DNA of 5,175 bases, from positions 1 to 5,175 of the forward strand of contig JBOGIQ010000391.1 in NCBI GenBank assembly GCA_050742535.1, written 5' to 3'. Under the pieces are notes generated by a model that was given only the letters and a program-made list of their open reading frames with translations, was not told the origin of the DNA and ran no database searches. The position numbers and the translations under genes are program-made. Below are positions 1-5,175 of this stretch, one piece after another (positions within the stretch are counted from its first letter, which is position 1; the number at the start of each line of letters is the position of its first letter). The DNA comes from Gp6-AA40 sp050742535 (lineage in GTDB: Bacteria; Acidobacteriota; Vicinamibacteria; Vicinamibacterales; UBA2999).

Positions 1-256
1 GCCGGGAAGCATGCAGAGCGACGACACGATCTTTGCGACCTACAACAACGCCGGCGTGCGCGTGTTCGACATCCGCGATGCGTTCGCGCCGAAGGAGATC
101 GCGTACTGGGTGCCGCCCACGCCGGCCCGGCTCATCGATCCGCGCCCGAACGTCGCGCTCGCGGCGAAGTCGGCCGACGTCTTCGTATCAACCGAGGGGT
201 TGATGTACGTGACGGATTGGAATGCCGGATTGAACGTCCTCGAGTACCAGGGATGA
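1..256 (+). CDS. LVIVD-type repeat protein, C-terminal end (5' truncated)
   Basis: The reading frame is open from base 2, so the gene starts left of the window; 84 C-terminal residues remain and the stop is TGA at 254-256. The ATG at 11 is an internal Met, not a start. The segments ATYNNAGVRVFDIRD and GLMYVTDWNAGLNVLEYQG each carry a strand pattern of the type (A/N)AGxxVxD/LEY, which I recognise from the C-terminus of LVIVD repeat proteins (beta-propeller-like, usually exported). The piece between them, around YWVPPTPARLIDPRPN, matches the linker typical of these proteins. The family has no established enzymatic role; surface or periplasmic binding is the usual guess. It converges on the cytochrome c gene. 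The assignment rests on remembered family resemblance and only the last blades are visible. Confidence 0.8.
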   Translation, partial: PGSMQSDDTIFATYNNAGVRVFDIRDAFAPKEIAYWVPPTPARLIDPRPNVALAAKSADVFVSTEGLMYVTDWNAGLNVLEYQG

Positions 257-283
257 ACAGGGATGAGGGACCGGGGATCAGGG
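250..283 (+). other. Putative G-quadruplex motif at the 3' end of the LVIVD gene
   Basis: Five runs of at least three G lie in 34 bases: 250-252, 260-262, 267-269, 273-276 and 281-283, separated by 7, 4, 3 and 4 bases. This satisfies the standard G3+N1-7 pattern on the plus strand. The first two G-runs belong to a direct repeat, cagggatga, at 248-256 and 258-266, and the TGA stop sits inside the first copy. If folded in RNA it would lie at the extreme 3' end of the LVIVD message. Whether it folds is unknown; the overlapping inverted repeat at 272-303 would compete with it. Confidence 0.5.
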
Positions 284-303
284 ACCCGATCCCCCGATCC
301 CCG
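272..303. terminator. Inverted repeat between convergent genes, possible bidirectional terminator
   Basis: cggggatc at 272-279 is the exact reverse complement of gatccccg at 296-303, giving an 8-bp stem around a 16-base loop. A second gatcccc at 288-294 offers an alternative right arm with a shorter loop. It fills the 48-bp gap between two converging stop codons, where a shared terminator is expected. There is no T-run on either side, so it is not a canonical intrinsic terminator. It may instead stabilise 3' ends or be a repeat remnant. Confidence 0.35.
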
Positions 304-304
304 C

Positions 305-1282
305 TTACGGTCTCGCCAGCGAGCCCACGTACGCGGACAAGTCGATGATGTCGTCGTCCGTGAGACCGGCTGTCGTCTTCTTCATCAGCGCGGCGTCGAC
401 GCCATTGCGCGTGCCTTCCTTGAAGTGAATGAGCTGGCGCGCGACGTAGATCGGGTGCAGGCCGGCAATGCGCGGGACGTTGCCGAGCCCGCGCAACCCT
501 TCGCCGTGGCAAATCGTGCAGTTCGTCGTCTTCGTGCCGCCTTTGGCGAGCGCCGCTCCGCGTGCAATGCTGCCCGGCGGCACATACGCGATGAACCCTG
601 AGTTCGGATCGCGGCGCCGCGCACGCTCCGCGTCCTCGGGCAGCGTGATGATGCGCTTGCCGATCGGCTCCATTCCGCCCTTCGGATCGACAAACCGCAT
701 CCGGCCCTGACCAACGAACGTCGTCGGTACCGTCGCCGCCTCGCGGACCGTGGTGAACTTTCGCGGCTTCAACGACGCGAAGTATTGCGCCACGTCGCGG
801 ATCTCCTGGTCGGTCATCGCCTTGGCAATCAGGTCCATGCGATTGGCGAAGTCCTTCCGCGCGCCGCTCCGGAAGTCGTTCATCTGCTGCACGAAGTAAT
901 CGACGGTGAACCCCGACACCGTCGCGGACTCGGGATGACCCTCACCATTCATCAGATGGCACGACCCGCACGCCATCAGATTCCCCTCGCCCTTGACGAC
1001 GCGCGCCGCCGGGGTCGGGTGGTCCTCGGGGAACCAGTCAGGAGGGTTGCGGAGATCGTCGATTTGCGCCGGCGTGTACTGCCGCTTGCTGCCGGGCACG
1101 GTGTGCGGTGTCGCCGGTTCCGCCGGCAGGGAACCGGCCTGGACCTGAAACGCCCACGACGGCTCTCGTGGTACAGGCGACGGCAACGCAGTGGGGGTAG
1201 CGGCTGGCGGCTGCTGCGAGAAGACTGCACTCGACAGCGCGGCGACGAGAATAGCGGCGAATGTGATGGTTCTGGCAATCAT
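305..1282 (-). CDS. Secreted di-haem c-type cytochrome (two class I domains)
   Basis: This 325-residue protein starts at ATG (1282-1280) and ends at TAA (307-305). Residues 1-22 form a signal peptide: basic start, hydrophobic core, probable cut after VFS before QQ. No lipobox Cys is seen, so a soluble periplasmic protein is expected. A Pro/Ala-rich linker covers about residues 25-65. Two CXXCH haem sites are present: CGSCH at 105-109 and CTICH at 255-259. Candidate axial methionines at the cytochrome c4/c553-like position are Met149 (before AMTDQEIRDVAQYFASL) and Met300 (before GLTDDDIIDLSAYVGSL). Each domain ends in the conserved C-terminal helix pattern. The role is inferred to be periplasmic electron transfer; the redox partner is not in the window. 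No Shine-Dalgarno is visible before the ATG, but the start is supported by the signal peptide directly after it. Confidence 0.92.
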   Translation of the reverse strand: MIARTITFAAILVAALSSAVFSQQPPAATPTALPSPVPREPSWAFQVQAGSLPAEPATPHTVPGSKRQYTPAQIDDLRNPPDWFPEDHPTPAARVVKGEGNLMACGSCHLMNGEGHPESATVSGFTVDYFVQQMNDFRSGARKDFANRMDLIAKAMTDQEIRDVAQYFASLKPRKFTTVREAATVPTTFVGQGRMRFVDPKGGMEPIGKRIITLPEDAERARRRDPNSGFIAYVPPGSIARGAALAKGGTKTTNCTICHGEGLRGLGNVPRIAGLHPIYVARQLIHFKEGTRNGVDAALMKKTTAGLTDDDIIDLSAYVGSLARP

Positions 1283-1291
1283 GGCGGAAAG

Positions 1292-1297
1292 ATTCTA
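1292..1297 (-). promoter_or_regulatory. Candidate -10 box (TAGAAT) for the cytochrome c gene
   Basis: On the minus strand TAGAAT (1297-1292) matches TATAAT at 5 of 6 bases and ends 9 bases before the cytochrome ATG at 1282. Transcription starting 5-8 bases further on would begin within a few bases of the ATG, giving a nearly leaderless message. This agrees with the absence of a Shine-Dalgarno in TTTCCGCC just before the start. The -35 region is poor: TTGTCT lies 15 bases upstream of the box and overlaps the end of the receptor terminator. Confidence 0.35.
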
Positions 1298-1316
1298 TCC
1301 CCGTTCGATGAGAGAC

Positions 1317-1362
1317 AAAAAAGCCGCTCGAGCCGCCCCTTACGGAACGGCGCGAACGGCTT
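1317..1362 (-). terminator. Intrinsic terminator of the TonB-dependent receptor gene
   Basis: On the minus strand AAGCCGTTCG (1362-1353) pairs with CGAGCGGCTT (1330-1321): 10 bp including one G-U wobble. A nested CGCC (1352-1349) pairs with GGCG (1337-1334). The stem runs into six T (1322-1317), two of which are in the stem. It lies 36 bases past the receptor stop codon. The left arm is largely one unit of the 9-bp repeat array. It probably insulates the cytochrome gene from receptor transcription. Confidence 0.8.
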
Positions 1363-1398
1363 GAACGACTCGAACGTTTCGAACGACCCGAACGATTC
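1345..1398. repeat. Six-unit 9-bp tandem repeat array (gaacgNNNN)
   Basis: Six consecutive 9-base units start with gaacg at 1345, 1354, 1363, 1372, 1381 and 1390, with variable last four bases (ggcgc, ggctt, gactc, gtttc, gaccc, gattc when read from the fifth base). The array ends on base 1398, the last base of the receptor stop codon (TAG, 1400-1398 on the minus strand). The same unit, gaacgattc, recurs exactly at 4618-4635. It is non-coding: the frames crossing it give only low-complexity Asn/Ser or Phe/Glu strings. It resembles short intergenic repeats I associate with Acidobacteriota genomes, but I cannot name a family. Confidence 0.85.
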
Positions 1399-4300
1399 TA
1401 GAAATCCCACCTCGCGGCGAACTTGACGAACCGCGGCTGGATCACCGTCAGCGGCCGCCGCCAGTTGCCTCCGAACGCGCTGTTTTCGGCAATCACCGCG
1501 TCGGAATTGAATGCATTGTAGAAGTCCACGTTCAGGTCGACACGCCCCACCGGCAGATTGACGATCTTCGTGAAGCGCAGATCGATCTGGTTCAGCCGGT
1601 CGCCGTACAGCGTCCCTGGATACACCAGGTTGACGTTCTGCTGCGCCAGCGTGAATGCGCGGCTCAGCGTCGTGGAGGTCAGCCGGTTCGCATTGTTGTA
1701 GACGAAGTTCGCGCTCAACTGCGGGCCGGGCAGGCTTTGGAACGTGCCAGCCACTCGAACGCCGTACCAGGGCAGGGTGTACGACGCCGATGCCTTGTAC
1801 TGTGGCAGGTAGGCCGTCTCGACGTGGCAGAAGCCAGCCGCCTGGCCGCCGAGAGCTTCCGGCAGGTCGTCGACGATGTCGCAGTTGTCGGTCGTCGTCT
1901 TGCCGGTGCTGACGCCACCCTGCACGAAGAAGCCGCCGCTCAGCCTGGCGTCGGCCGTGACGTCCACGCCATCCCAATGCTGAATCTGTTTTCCGAAGAC
2001 ATCCGCCTCCTTGACGACGTTGCGCGACGGCGGGTTGCTGTTCGGATCGAAGAGGCCGGTCAGCGTGCCTCCGCCGCTACCCGGCAGGCGCGAGTCCGTA
2101 GGAATTGTTGCGGAGTACTGTGTGTAGTCGGCGGCGCTGAGCGCTTCGTTGTCGGTCGCCCAGAAGTTCCCGTTGACGCGCCGGAAGTACGCCACAGACA
2201 CCGACACGCGCGGGAGGACTTCCTGCTGCACGCCGAGCGAAAACTCCCAGTTGTACGGCCGGACGCCCCAGCCTTCCATGATGGCACGGTCGTACCGGGT
2301 TCCCGGCACCGCGCTGCCGAAGTTCGCGTTCAGATTGCCGCCGCATTCGCCATTGGCCGTGCCGATCGTCAGGTCGCAATCGGGAAAGAAATTCCCCGTG
2401 CGCGAATCGCCAGCGCCGAACAGGCTGTCGTTCCATGTGCGATTCGTGGTGGTGCTGACCGTGCTCGCTGGATTGTTCAGGCGGGCGATGCCAATCGACT
2501 CCTGCTGCACGCCGCGGCTGGCACTGCCCTTAATGGCCGTCCTGCCGTTGCCGAACAGATCGTACGCCGCCGAGATCCGCGGGTTGACGTCCTTCCAGTT
2601 CGGCACGTTTTCGACCGCCTCGAAGAAGACGTTGCGGTTGGGCAGCCAGCGGTGCGGGCCCATCGTGAACGGCTCGGTCGACGTGTTCAGGAAATCGACG
2701 CGCAGGCCACCGCCGATTGTTAGCCGATTCAATGTCCAGCGATCCTGGACGAAGATCCCGAGGTTGTAATTCAGGTTGTCCTGCCACCCGGTCGCCGGCG
2801 CATTGAGGTTGACGAATGCGGGGACCAGCGTGCCGTCGGCCAACTGATTGACGGTGTACCAGACGCCGCCGGTCGACTCGTTGTGATCGCCGCGCCAGAA
2901 ATGGCCGCGCTGCAGTTCGAAACCAACCTTGGCATTGTGCGAACCGGTGACGTAGCTGGCCGACGCATTGAAGGTCTGGCTCGGCAGACGATCATCGAAA
3001 TCGAAACTCGTCGGCGCGCGATAGGTGAAGCCCGCCGTCTGGTTGACGATCGCGACACAGCGCGGCGCCAAGGAGCCCTGCGCGGGACAGCTGCCGACCT
3101 GCTCGGGATCGAGCTCGATGGTGTCCGGACTCTCGCCTGCGCTGATGCCCGCTTCGAGCAGCAAACGGTTCGTCGCCGTGTAGGTCCACTTGGTGGTCGA
3201 CAACTGCGTGTGCCAGGTGGTCACGCGCGCGGACTCCGGGGACTGCTGGAACAGCTGCAGCAGCCAGTGCGGGTCCACCTTGTACTGATAGGCGTACCAG
3301 CCTGAAATCTTCTGCTTGTCCGATATCGCCATCGTCACCCGGCCGTTGTTGTCGTAGGTGTACGTCCCGGCATAGGCCTGTCTCGATGTGTCGTTGGCGC
3401 GGTTGATGGCGGTGACGTCGACCGGATAGAAGCGGCTGGCGAGGTAATACTCGTTCGTGAAGTACCGCGAGGTGACGTAGAACCACAAGCGGTCCTGCTT
3501 GAGGGGACCGCCAAGCGCGCCGTTGAGGTCGTAGAGTTTCTTGAGGGTCGTTGACGCGCCGGTCAGGCCGCGTGCGTTCAAATCGGCCGTGACGTTGTCG
3601 CCCTGCAGCTTCGGGCCCGACCCGTTCGCGAGTGCGGTGCCGCTGAAGCGGTTGCCGCCCGCCTTCGGGATGGCGTTCATGATGACGCCGTTCGTTCCGG
3701 CCTCCGCCATCTGGCCGGAGAGGCTGACGTCGACCTGATCGAAGAGCAGCGGCGACAGGCTCATGTTCGTCAGGTTGGAGCTGAGATACATGTTGCCGAT
3801 GCGCAGACCATCGACCATCGACACGCCATCGCCCGGACGGCTGCCGTGCGCTTCCACCTGCGCGCCAGTCTGGTCGCCGAGTACGCCGCCAACATCGACG
3901 TTGCCAGCGCGAATCGCCGGTACCAGCGCCGCCATCTGAATCCACGAACCACCTGACGGCAGCTCCTTGAACTGTTGGTCGGTGACGGCGCGCGTCTGCG
4001 CGGCCGACTGGATGTCGACCACCGGGCTCTCGCCGGTCACCGTGACGGTCTCCTGGAGGTTGCCGAGCCGCATATCGCCGTCGATGTTTGCCGTAAACCC
4101 TGGCGACACCTGGATACCCTCGCGGCGTGTGGTGTTGAATCCGGTGAGCGTGAAGACCACCGTGTAGGTCCCCGGCGGCAGGTTCACGATCCGGTACAGA
4201 CCGGAACTGTCGGTGACGGCGCTGCGCACCTTCTCGATCAGGGCCGGACTCGATACTTCGACGGTTACGCCCGGCAGCACCGCACCAGACGCGTCCTTCG

Positions 4301-4412
4301 CGCTGCCGGCGATGGTCCCCAGCACCTGGGCGCTGGCATCGCCGCACAGTGCCAATTCGATGAATGCGATCCCCACCACCAGCAACACCGCGGTTCGAAA
4401 TGCGTATCGCAT
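1398..4412 (-). CDS. TonB-dependent receptor, Oar-like, with carboxypeptidase-regulatory-like N-terminal domain
   Basis: This is an outer membrane beta-barrel receptor of 1004 residues, a normal length for the family, with no frameshift. The signal peptide is residues 1-28, cut after DASA before QV; Cys23 lacks a proper lipobox. Residues about 30-112 form a CarboxypepD_reg-like beta-sandwich (GSAKDASGAVLPGVTVEV, then GLYRIVNLPPGTYTV). ETVTVTGESPVVD at 121-133 marks the entry to the plug, which includes VDGLRIG (200-206) and PKAGGNRFSG (249-258). Barrel signatures follow: GALGGPLKQDRLWFYV near 298-313, FVQDRWTLNRLTIGGGLRVDF near 554-574, and a C-terminal KFAARWDF ending in Phe as barrel-assembly signals do. 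Six mature cysteines form three close pairs (442/452, 679/690, 844/862), probably loop disulfides. The substrate is unknown. The ATG at 4412 is chosen because GGGGGAG lies 8 bases upstream and the signal peptide begins there; the frame stays open upstream to a TTG at 4559, but that stretch has no coding character. Confidence 0.95.
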   Translation of the reverse strand: MRYAFRTAVLLVVGIAFIELALCGDASAQVLGTIAGSAKDASGAVLPGVTVEVSSPALIEKVRSAVTDSSGLYRIVNLPPGTYTVVFTLTGFNTTRREGIQVSPGFTANIDGDMRLGNLQETVTVTGESPVVDIQSAAQTRAVTDQQFKELPSGGSWIQMAALVPAIRAGNVDVGGVLGDQTGAQVEAHGSRPGDGVSMVDGLRIGNMYLSSNLTNMSLSPLLFDQVDVSLSGQMAEAGTNGVIMNAIPKAGGNRFSGTALANGSGPKLQGDNVTADLNARGLTGASTTLKKLYDLNGALGGPLKQDRLWFYVTSRYFTNEYYLASRFYPVDVTAINRANDTSRQAYAGTYTYDNNGRVTMAISDKQKISGWYAYQYKVDPHWLLQLFQQSPESARVTTWHTQLSTTKWTYTATNRLLLEAGISAGESPDTIELDPEQVGSCPAQGSLAPRCVAIVNQTAGFTYRAPTSFDFDDRLPSQTFNASASYVTGSHNAKVGFELQRGHFWRGDHNESTGGVWYTVNQLADGTLVPAFVNLNAPATGWQDNLNYNLGIFVQDRWTLNRLTIGGGLRVDFLNTSTEPFTMGPHRWLPNRNVFFEAVENVPNWKDVNPRISAAYDLFGNGRTAIKGSASRGVQQESIGIARLNNPASTVSTTTNRTWNDSLFGAGDSRTGNFFPDCDLTIGTANGECGGNLNANFGSAVPGTRYDRAIMEGWGVRPYNWEFSLGVQQEVLPRVSVSVAYFRRVNGNFWATDNEALSAADYTQYSATIPTDSRLPGSGGGTLTGLFDPNSNPPSRNVVKEADVFGKQIQHWDGVDVTADARLSGGFFVQGGVSTGKTTTDNCDIVDDLPEALGGQAAGFCHVETAYLPQYKASASYTLPWYGVRVAGTFQSLPGPQLSANFVYNNANRLTSTTLSRAFTLAQQNVNLVYPGTLYGDRLNQIDLRFTKIVNLPVGRVDLNVDFYNAFNSDAVIAENSAFGGNWRRPLTVIQPRFVKFAARWDF

Positions 4413-4420
4413 GGCCTGCT

Positions 4421-4427
4421 CTCCCCC
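4421..4427 (-). promoter_or_regulatory. Shine-Dalgarno of the receptor gene
   Basis: GGGGGAG on the minus strand lies 8 bases before the ATG at 4412. It favours this start over the in-frame ATG at 4433 and the TTG at 4559, neither of which is followed by a leading signal peptide. Confidence 0.7.
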
Positions 4428-4434
4428 ACACATG

Positions 4435-4453
4435 CGCGGCGCCCCCCGCCGCG
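4435..4453 (-). other. GC hairpin in the receptor mRNA leader
   Basis: cgcggcg (4435-4441) and cgccgcg (4447-4453) are perfect 7-bp inverted arms around a five-base loop, C5 on plus and G5 in the minus-strand RNA. It sits 7 bases upstream of the Shine-Dalgarno, inside the predicted leader, so it could influence ribosome access or leader stability. A second, weaker inverted repeat lies at 4468-4490 (ccgac and gtcgg arms with an inner gcg/cgc after a bulge). No known riboswitch is recognisable. Confidence 0.45.
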
Positions 4454-4529
4454 TCAAGAGTTTCCGGCCGACAGCGCGGCACCGCGTCGGACGGCTGCCG
4501 CAAATGTAAATAGCTTGTAAAGCAGGTGA

Positions 4530-4559
4530 GGTATACGGCCGGACACCGCGCGGTGTCAA
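4530..4559 (-). promoter_or_regulatory. Sigma70-like promoter of the receptor gene
   Basis: On the minus strand a perfect TTGACA -35 box (4559-4554) is followed after 18 bases by TATACC (4535-4530), which matches TATAAT at 4 of 6 bases. The predicted start near 4523 would give a leader of about 110 bases before the ATG at 4412. It is the best promoter in the spacer between the VWA-like gene and the receptor, and it supports independent transcription of the receptor. Confidence 0.55.
4542..4557. promoter_or_regulatory. Perfect 16-bp palindrome, candidate operator over the -35 box
   Basis: gacaccgcgcggtgtc is a perfect palindrome with two 8-base half-sites and no spacer. Its end shares GACA with the TTGACA -35 box and the rest fills most of the promoter spacer. 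That is the classic place for a dimeric repressor to block RNA polymerase. No regulator is encoded in the window, so the identity of any binding protein is unknown. Confidence 0.5.
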
Positions 4560-4568
4560 GCGGCAGGT

Positions 4569-4640
4569 CGTTCGGAGCGTTCGAGGCGTTCGGACCGTTC
4601 AAAGCACAAAGCGACTCGAACGATTCGAACGATTCGAACG
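4569..4640. repeat. Opposed arrays of a 9-bp repeat forming a large imperfect inverted repeat
   Basis: Left arm: cgttcg at 4569, 4578 and 4587, and cgttca at 4596, exact 9-base period. Right arm: cgaacg at 4617, 4626 and 4635, the same period and the reverse complement of the left core. The central loop is 4602-4616. The six-base cores pair, separated by 3x3 partly matched internal loops. The array continues to 4644, so its final unit contains the TAA stop (4644-4642 on the minus strand) of the upstream gene. No T-run follows on the minus strand, so a terminator role is possible but not canonical. Confidence 0.75.
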
Positions 4641-4641
4641 A

Positions 4642-5175
4642 TTATCGCGGATAGTACCCGTCCGTGCTGACTGCGCCCTTCAGGCCCTGCCGCGCCAGTT
4701 CGATCCGCAGGTCTTCCATCGGGCCTCCGCCTGCCCGTTGCACGGTCACGAGATGCTGGGTGCCGAGGCGCTTGGCGTAGGCGGCCAGCTCCTTCCCGTA
4801 TTCCGGAAGCAATGTGTCGAGACGGTTGAAGATCGCAATCGCCTCGTACCGGCCGTTCAGCGCTTTCGTCGCAGGAATCGAGATGATCGCCTGGCGGTTC
4901 GTGTTGAGTTCGGCGGCCGCGCCCGCATCGCCGGATCTCGTGGAGTTCACCGTCACGTACAGCCTGGCCCGGCGTGAGACGAGAAACTCGAGCGCCCGCT
5001 GGACTTCGTTCGGCTGGTAGCTCGACGACTCGTTCGCTGCCGTGGACACCATCAGCATGATCGGCACGTAGAGAGGGGTCTTACCGTCTTTTAGTTCCTT
5101 CTGCAGCCGCTGACTCCACTCCACCAGCGCGTCGGTGAAGCGCGGGCGCTCCGACTCGGGGGCAAATCCGTTGAC
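4642..5175 (-). CDS. Probable VWFA-related protein, C-terminal part (5' truncated)
   Basis: The frame is open to the right edge, giving 177 residues that end at TAA (4644-4642). A GTG at 5124 is internal, since the coding frame continues upstream of it as FAPESERPRFTDALVEW. The pattern is alternating alpha/beta: strand YVPIMLMVST (36-45), helix NEVQRALEFLVSRR, strand ARLYVTVNST, then a region with ISIPATKALNGRYEAIAIFN and helix LLPEYGKELAAYAKRLG, and a final strand pair HLVTVQR and LRIELARQGLKGAVSTDGYYP. The strand after the last helix followed by a G-rich turn and a terminal TDGYYP resembles the end of the VWFA-related proteins common in Acidobacteriota. The metal-binding DXSXS motif would lie earlier and is not visible. 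The function is unknown and the family call is by resemblance only. Confidence 0.6.
   Translation of the reverse strand, partial: VNGFAPESERPRFTDALVEWSQRLQKELKDGKTPLYVPIMLMVSTAANESSSYQPNEVQRALEFLVSRRARLYVTVNSTRSGDAGAAAELNTNRQAIISIPATKALNGRYEAIAIFNRLDTLLPEYGKELAAYAKRLGTQHLVTVQRAGGGPMEDLRIELARQGLKGAVSTDGYYPR

Noticed and set aside
1345..1398. 9-bp array as a CRISPR
   Set aside because: Units are directly adjacent and far too short, with no spacers and no cas genes.
785..1426. 213-codon plus-strand open frame opposite the cytochrome gene
   Set aside because: Shadow of a well-supported cytochrome c gene; its end is Asn/Asp/Ser low complexity from the repeat array.
1279..1977. 232-codon minus-strand open frame ending at the cytochrome start
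   Set aside because: It crosses the receptor C-terminus in another frame and then the 9-bp array, giving a low-complexity Phe/Glu/Ser string; no domain.
1737..2723. 328-codon plus-strand open frame antisense to the receptor
   Set aside because: Arg/Ala/Val-rich composition typical of a shadow frame in high-GC DNA; no recognisable domain, while the opposite strand encodes a continuous receptor barrel.
4452..4465. TTGACG or GGAAAC (minus strand) as a second promoter, including an ECF-type one
   Set aside because: No -10 element at suitable spacing follows either; downstream sequence is the GC hairpin.
4413..4559. Upstream TTG (4559) or ATG (4433) as receptor start
   Set aside because: The extra residues have no coding character, the TTG is part of the putative -35 box, and a good Shine-Dalgarno and signal peptide mark the ATG at 4412.
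2992..4602. 536-codon minus-strand open frame overlapping the receptor gene
   Set aside because: It lies on the same strand in another frame of the receptor gene, is rich in Arg/Gln/Gly as GC-rich shadow frames are, has no domain signal, and its start falls in the intergenic repeat.

Overview
The window looks like GC-rich chromosomal DNA from an Acidobacteriota-type bacterium, probably of the Vicinamibacteria kind. This is inferred from gene content: a large Oar-like TonB-dependent receptor with an N-terminal carboxypeptidase-regulatory-like domain, a probable VWFA-related protein of the type common in that phylum, and an LVIVD-type surface protein. No rRNA, tRNA, CRISPR array, transposase or phage gene is visible, and I found no defence system.

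Layout. Positions 1-256 (+) hold the C-terminal end of an LVIVD beta-propeller-like protein. A 48-bp spacer (257-304) separates it from the convergent gene at 305-1282 (-), a secreted two-haem cytochrome c. Positions 1283-1397 hold a 9-bp repeat array, a strong intrinsic terminator for the next gene, and a possible leaderless promoter for the cytochrome. Positions 1398-4412 (-) encode a full-length TonB-dependent receptor of 1004 residues. Positions 4413-4641 form a long regulatory spacer: Shine-Dalgarno, GC hairpins, a sigma70-like promoter, a perfect 16-bp palindrome over its -35 box, and two opposed arrays of a 9-bp repeat. Positions 4642-5175 (-) are the C-terminal part of a probable VWFA-related protein that runs off the right edge.

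How the parts relate. The three minus-strand genes are head-to-tail, but the terminator and the long promoter-bearing spacer suggest separate transcription units rather than one operon. All the proteins look exported: outer membrane receptor, periplasmic cytochrome, and probably secreted LVIVD and VWA-like proteins. A shared pathway cannot be shown from the window.

The most unusual signal is non-coding. All four stop codons in the window lie in or within 4 nt of short repeats. Two of the stops overlap the same 9-bp unit (gaacgattc-like), and in one spacer a repeat unit forms one arm of an intrinsic terminator.
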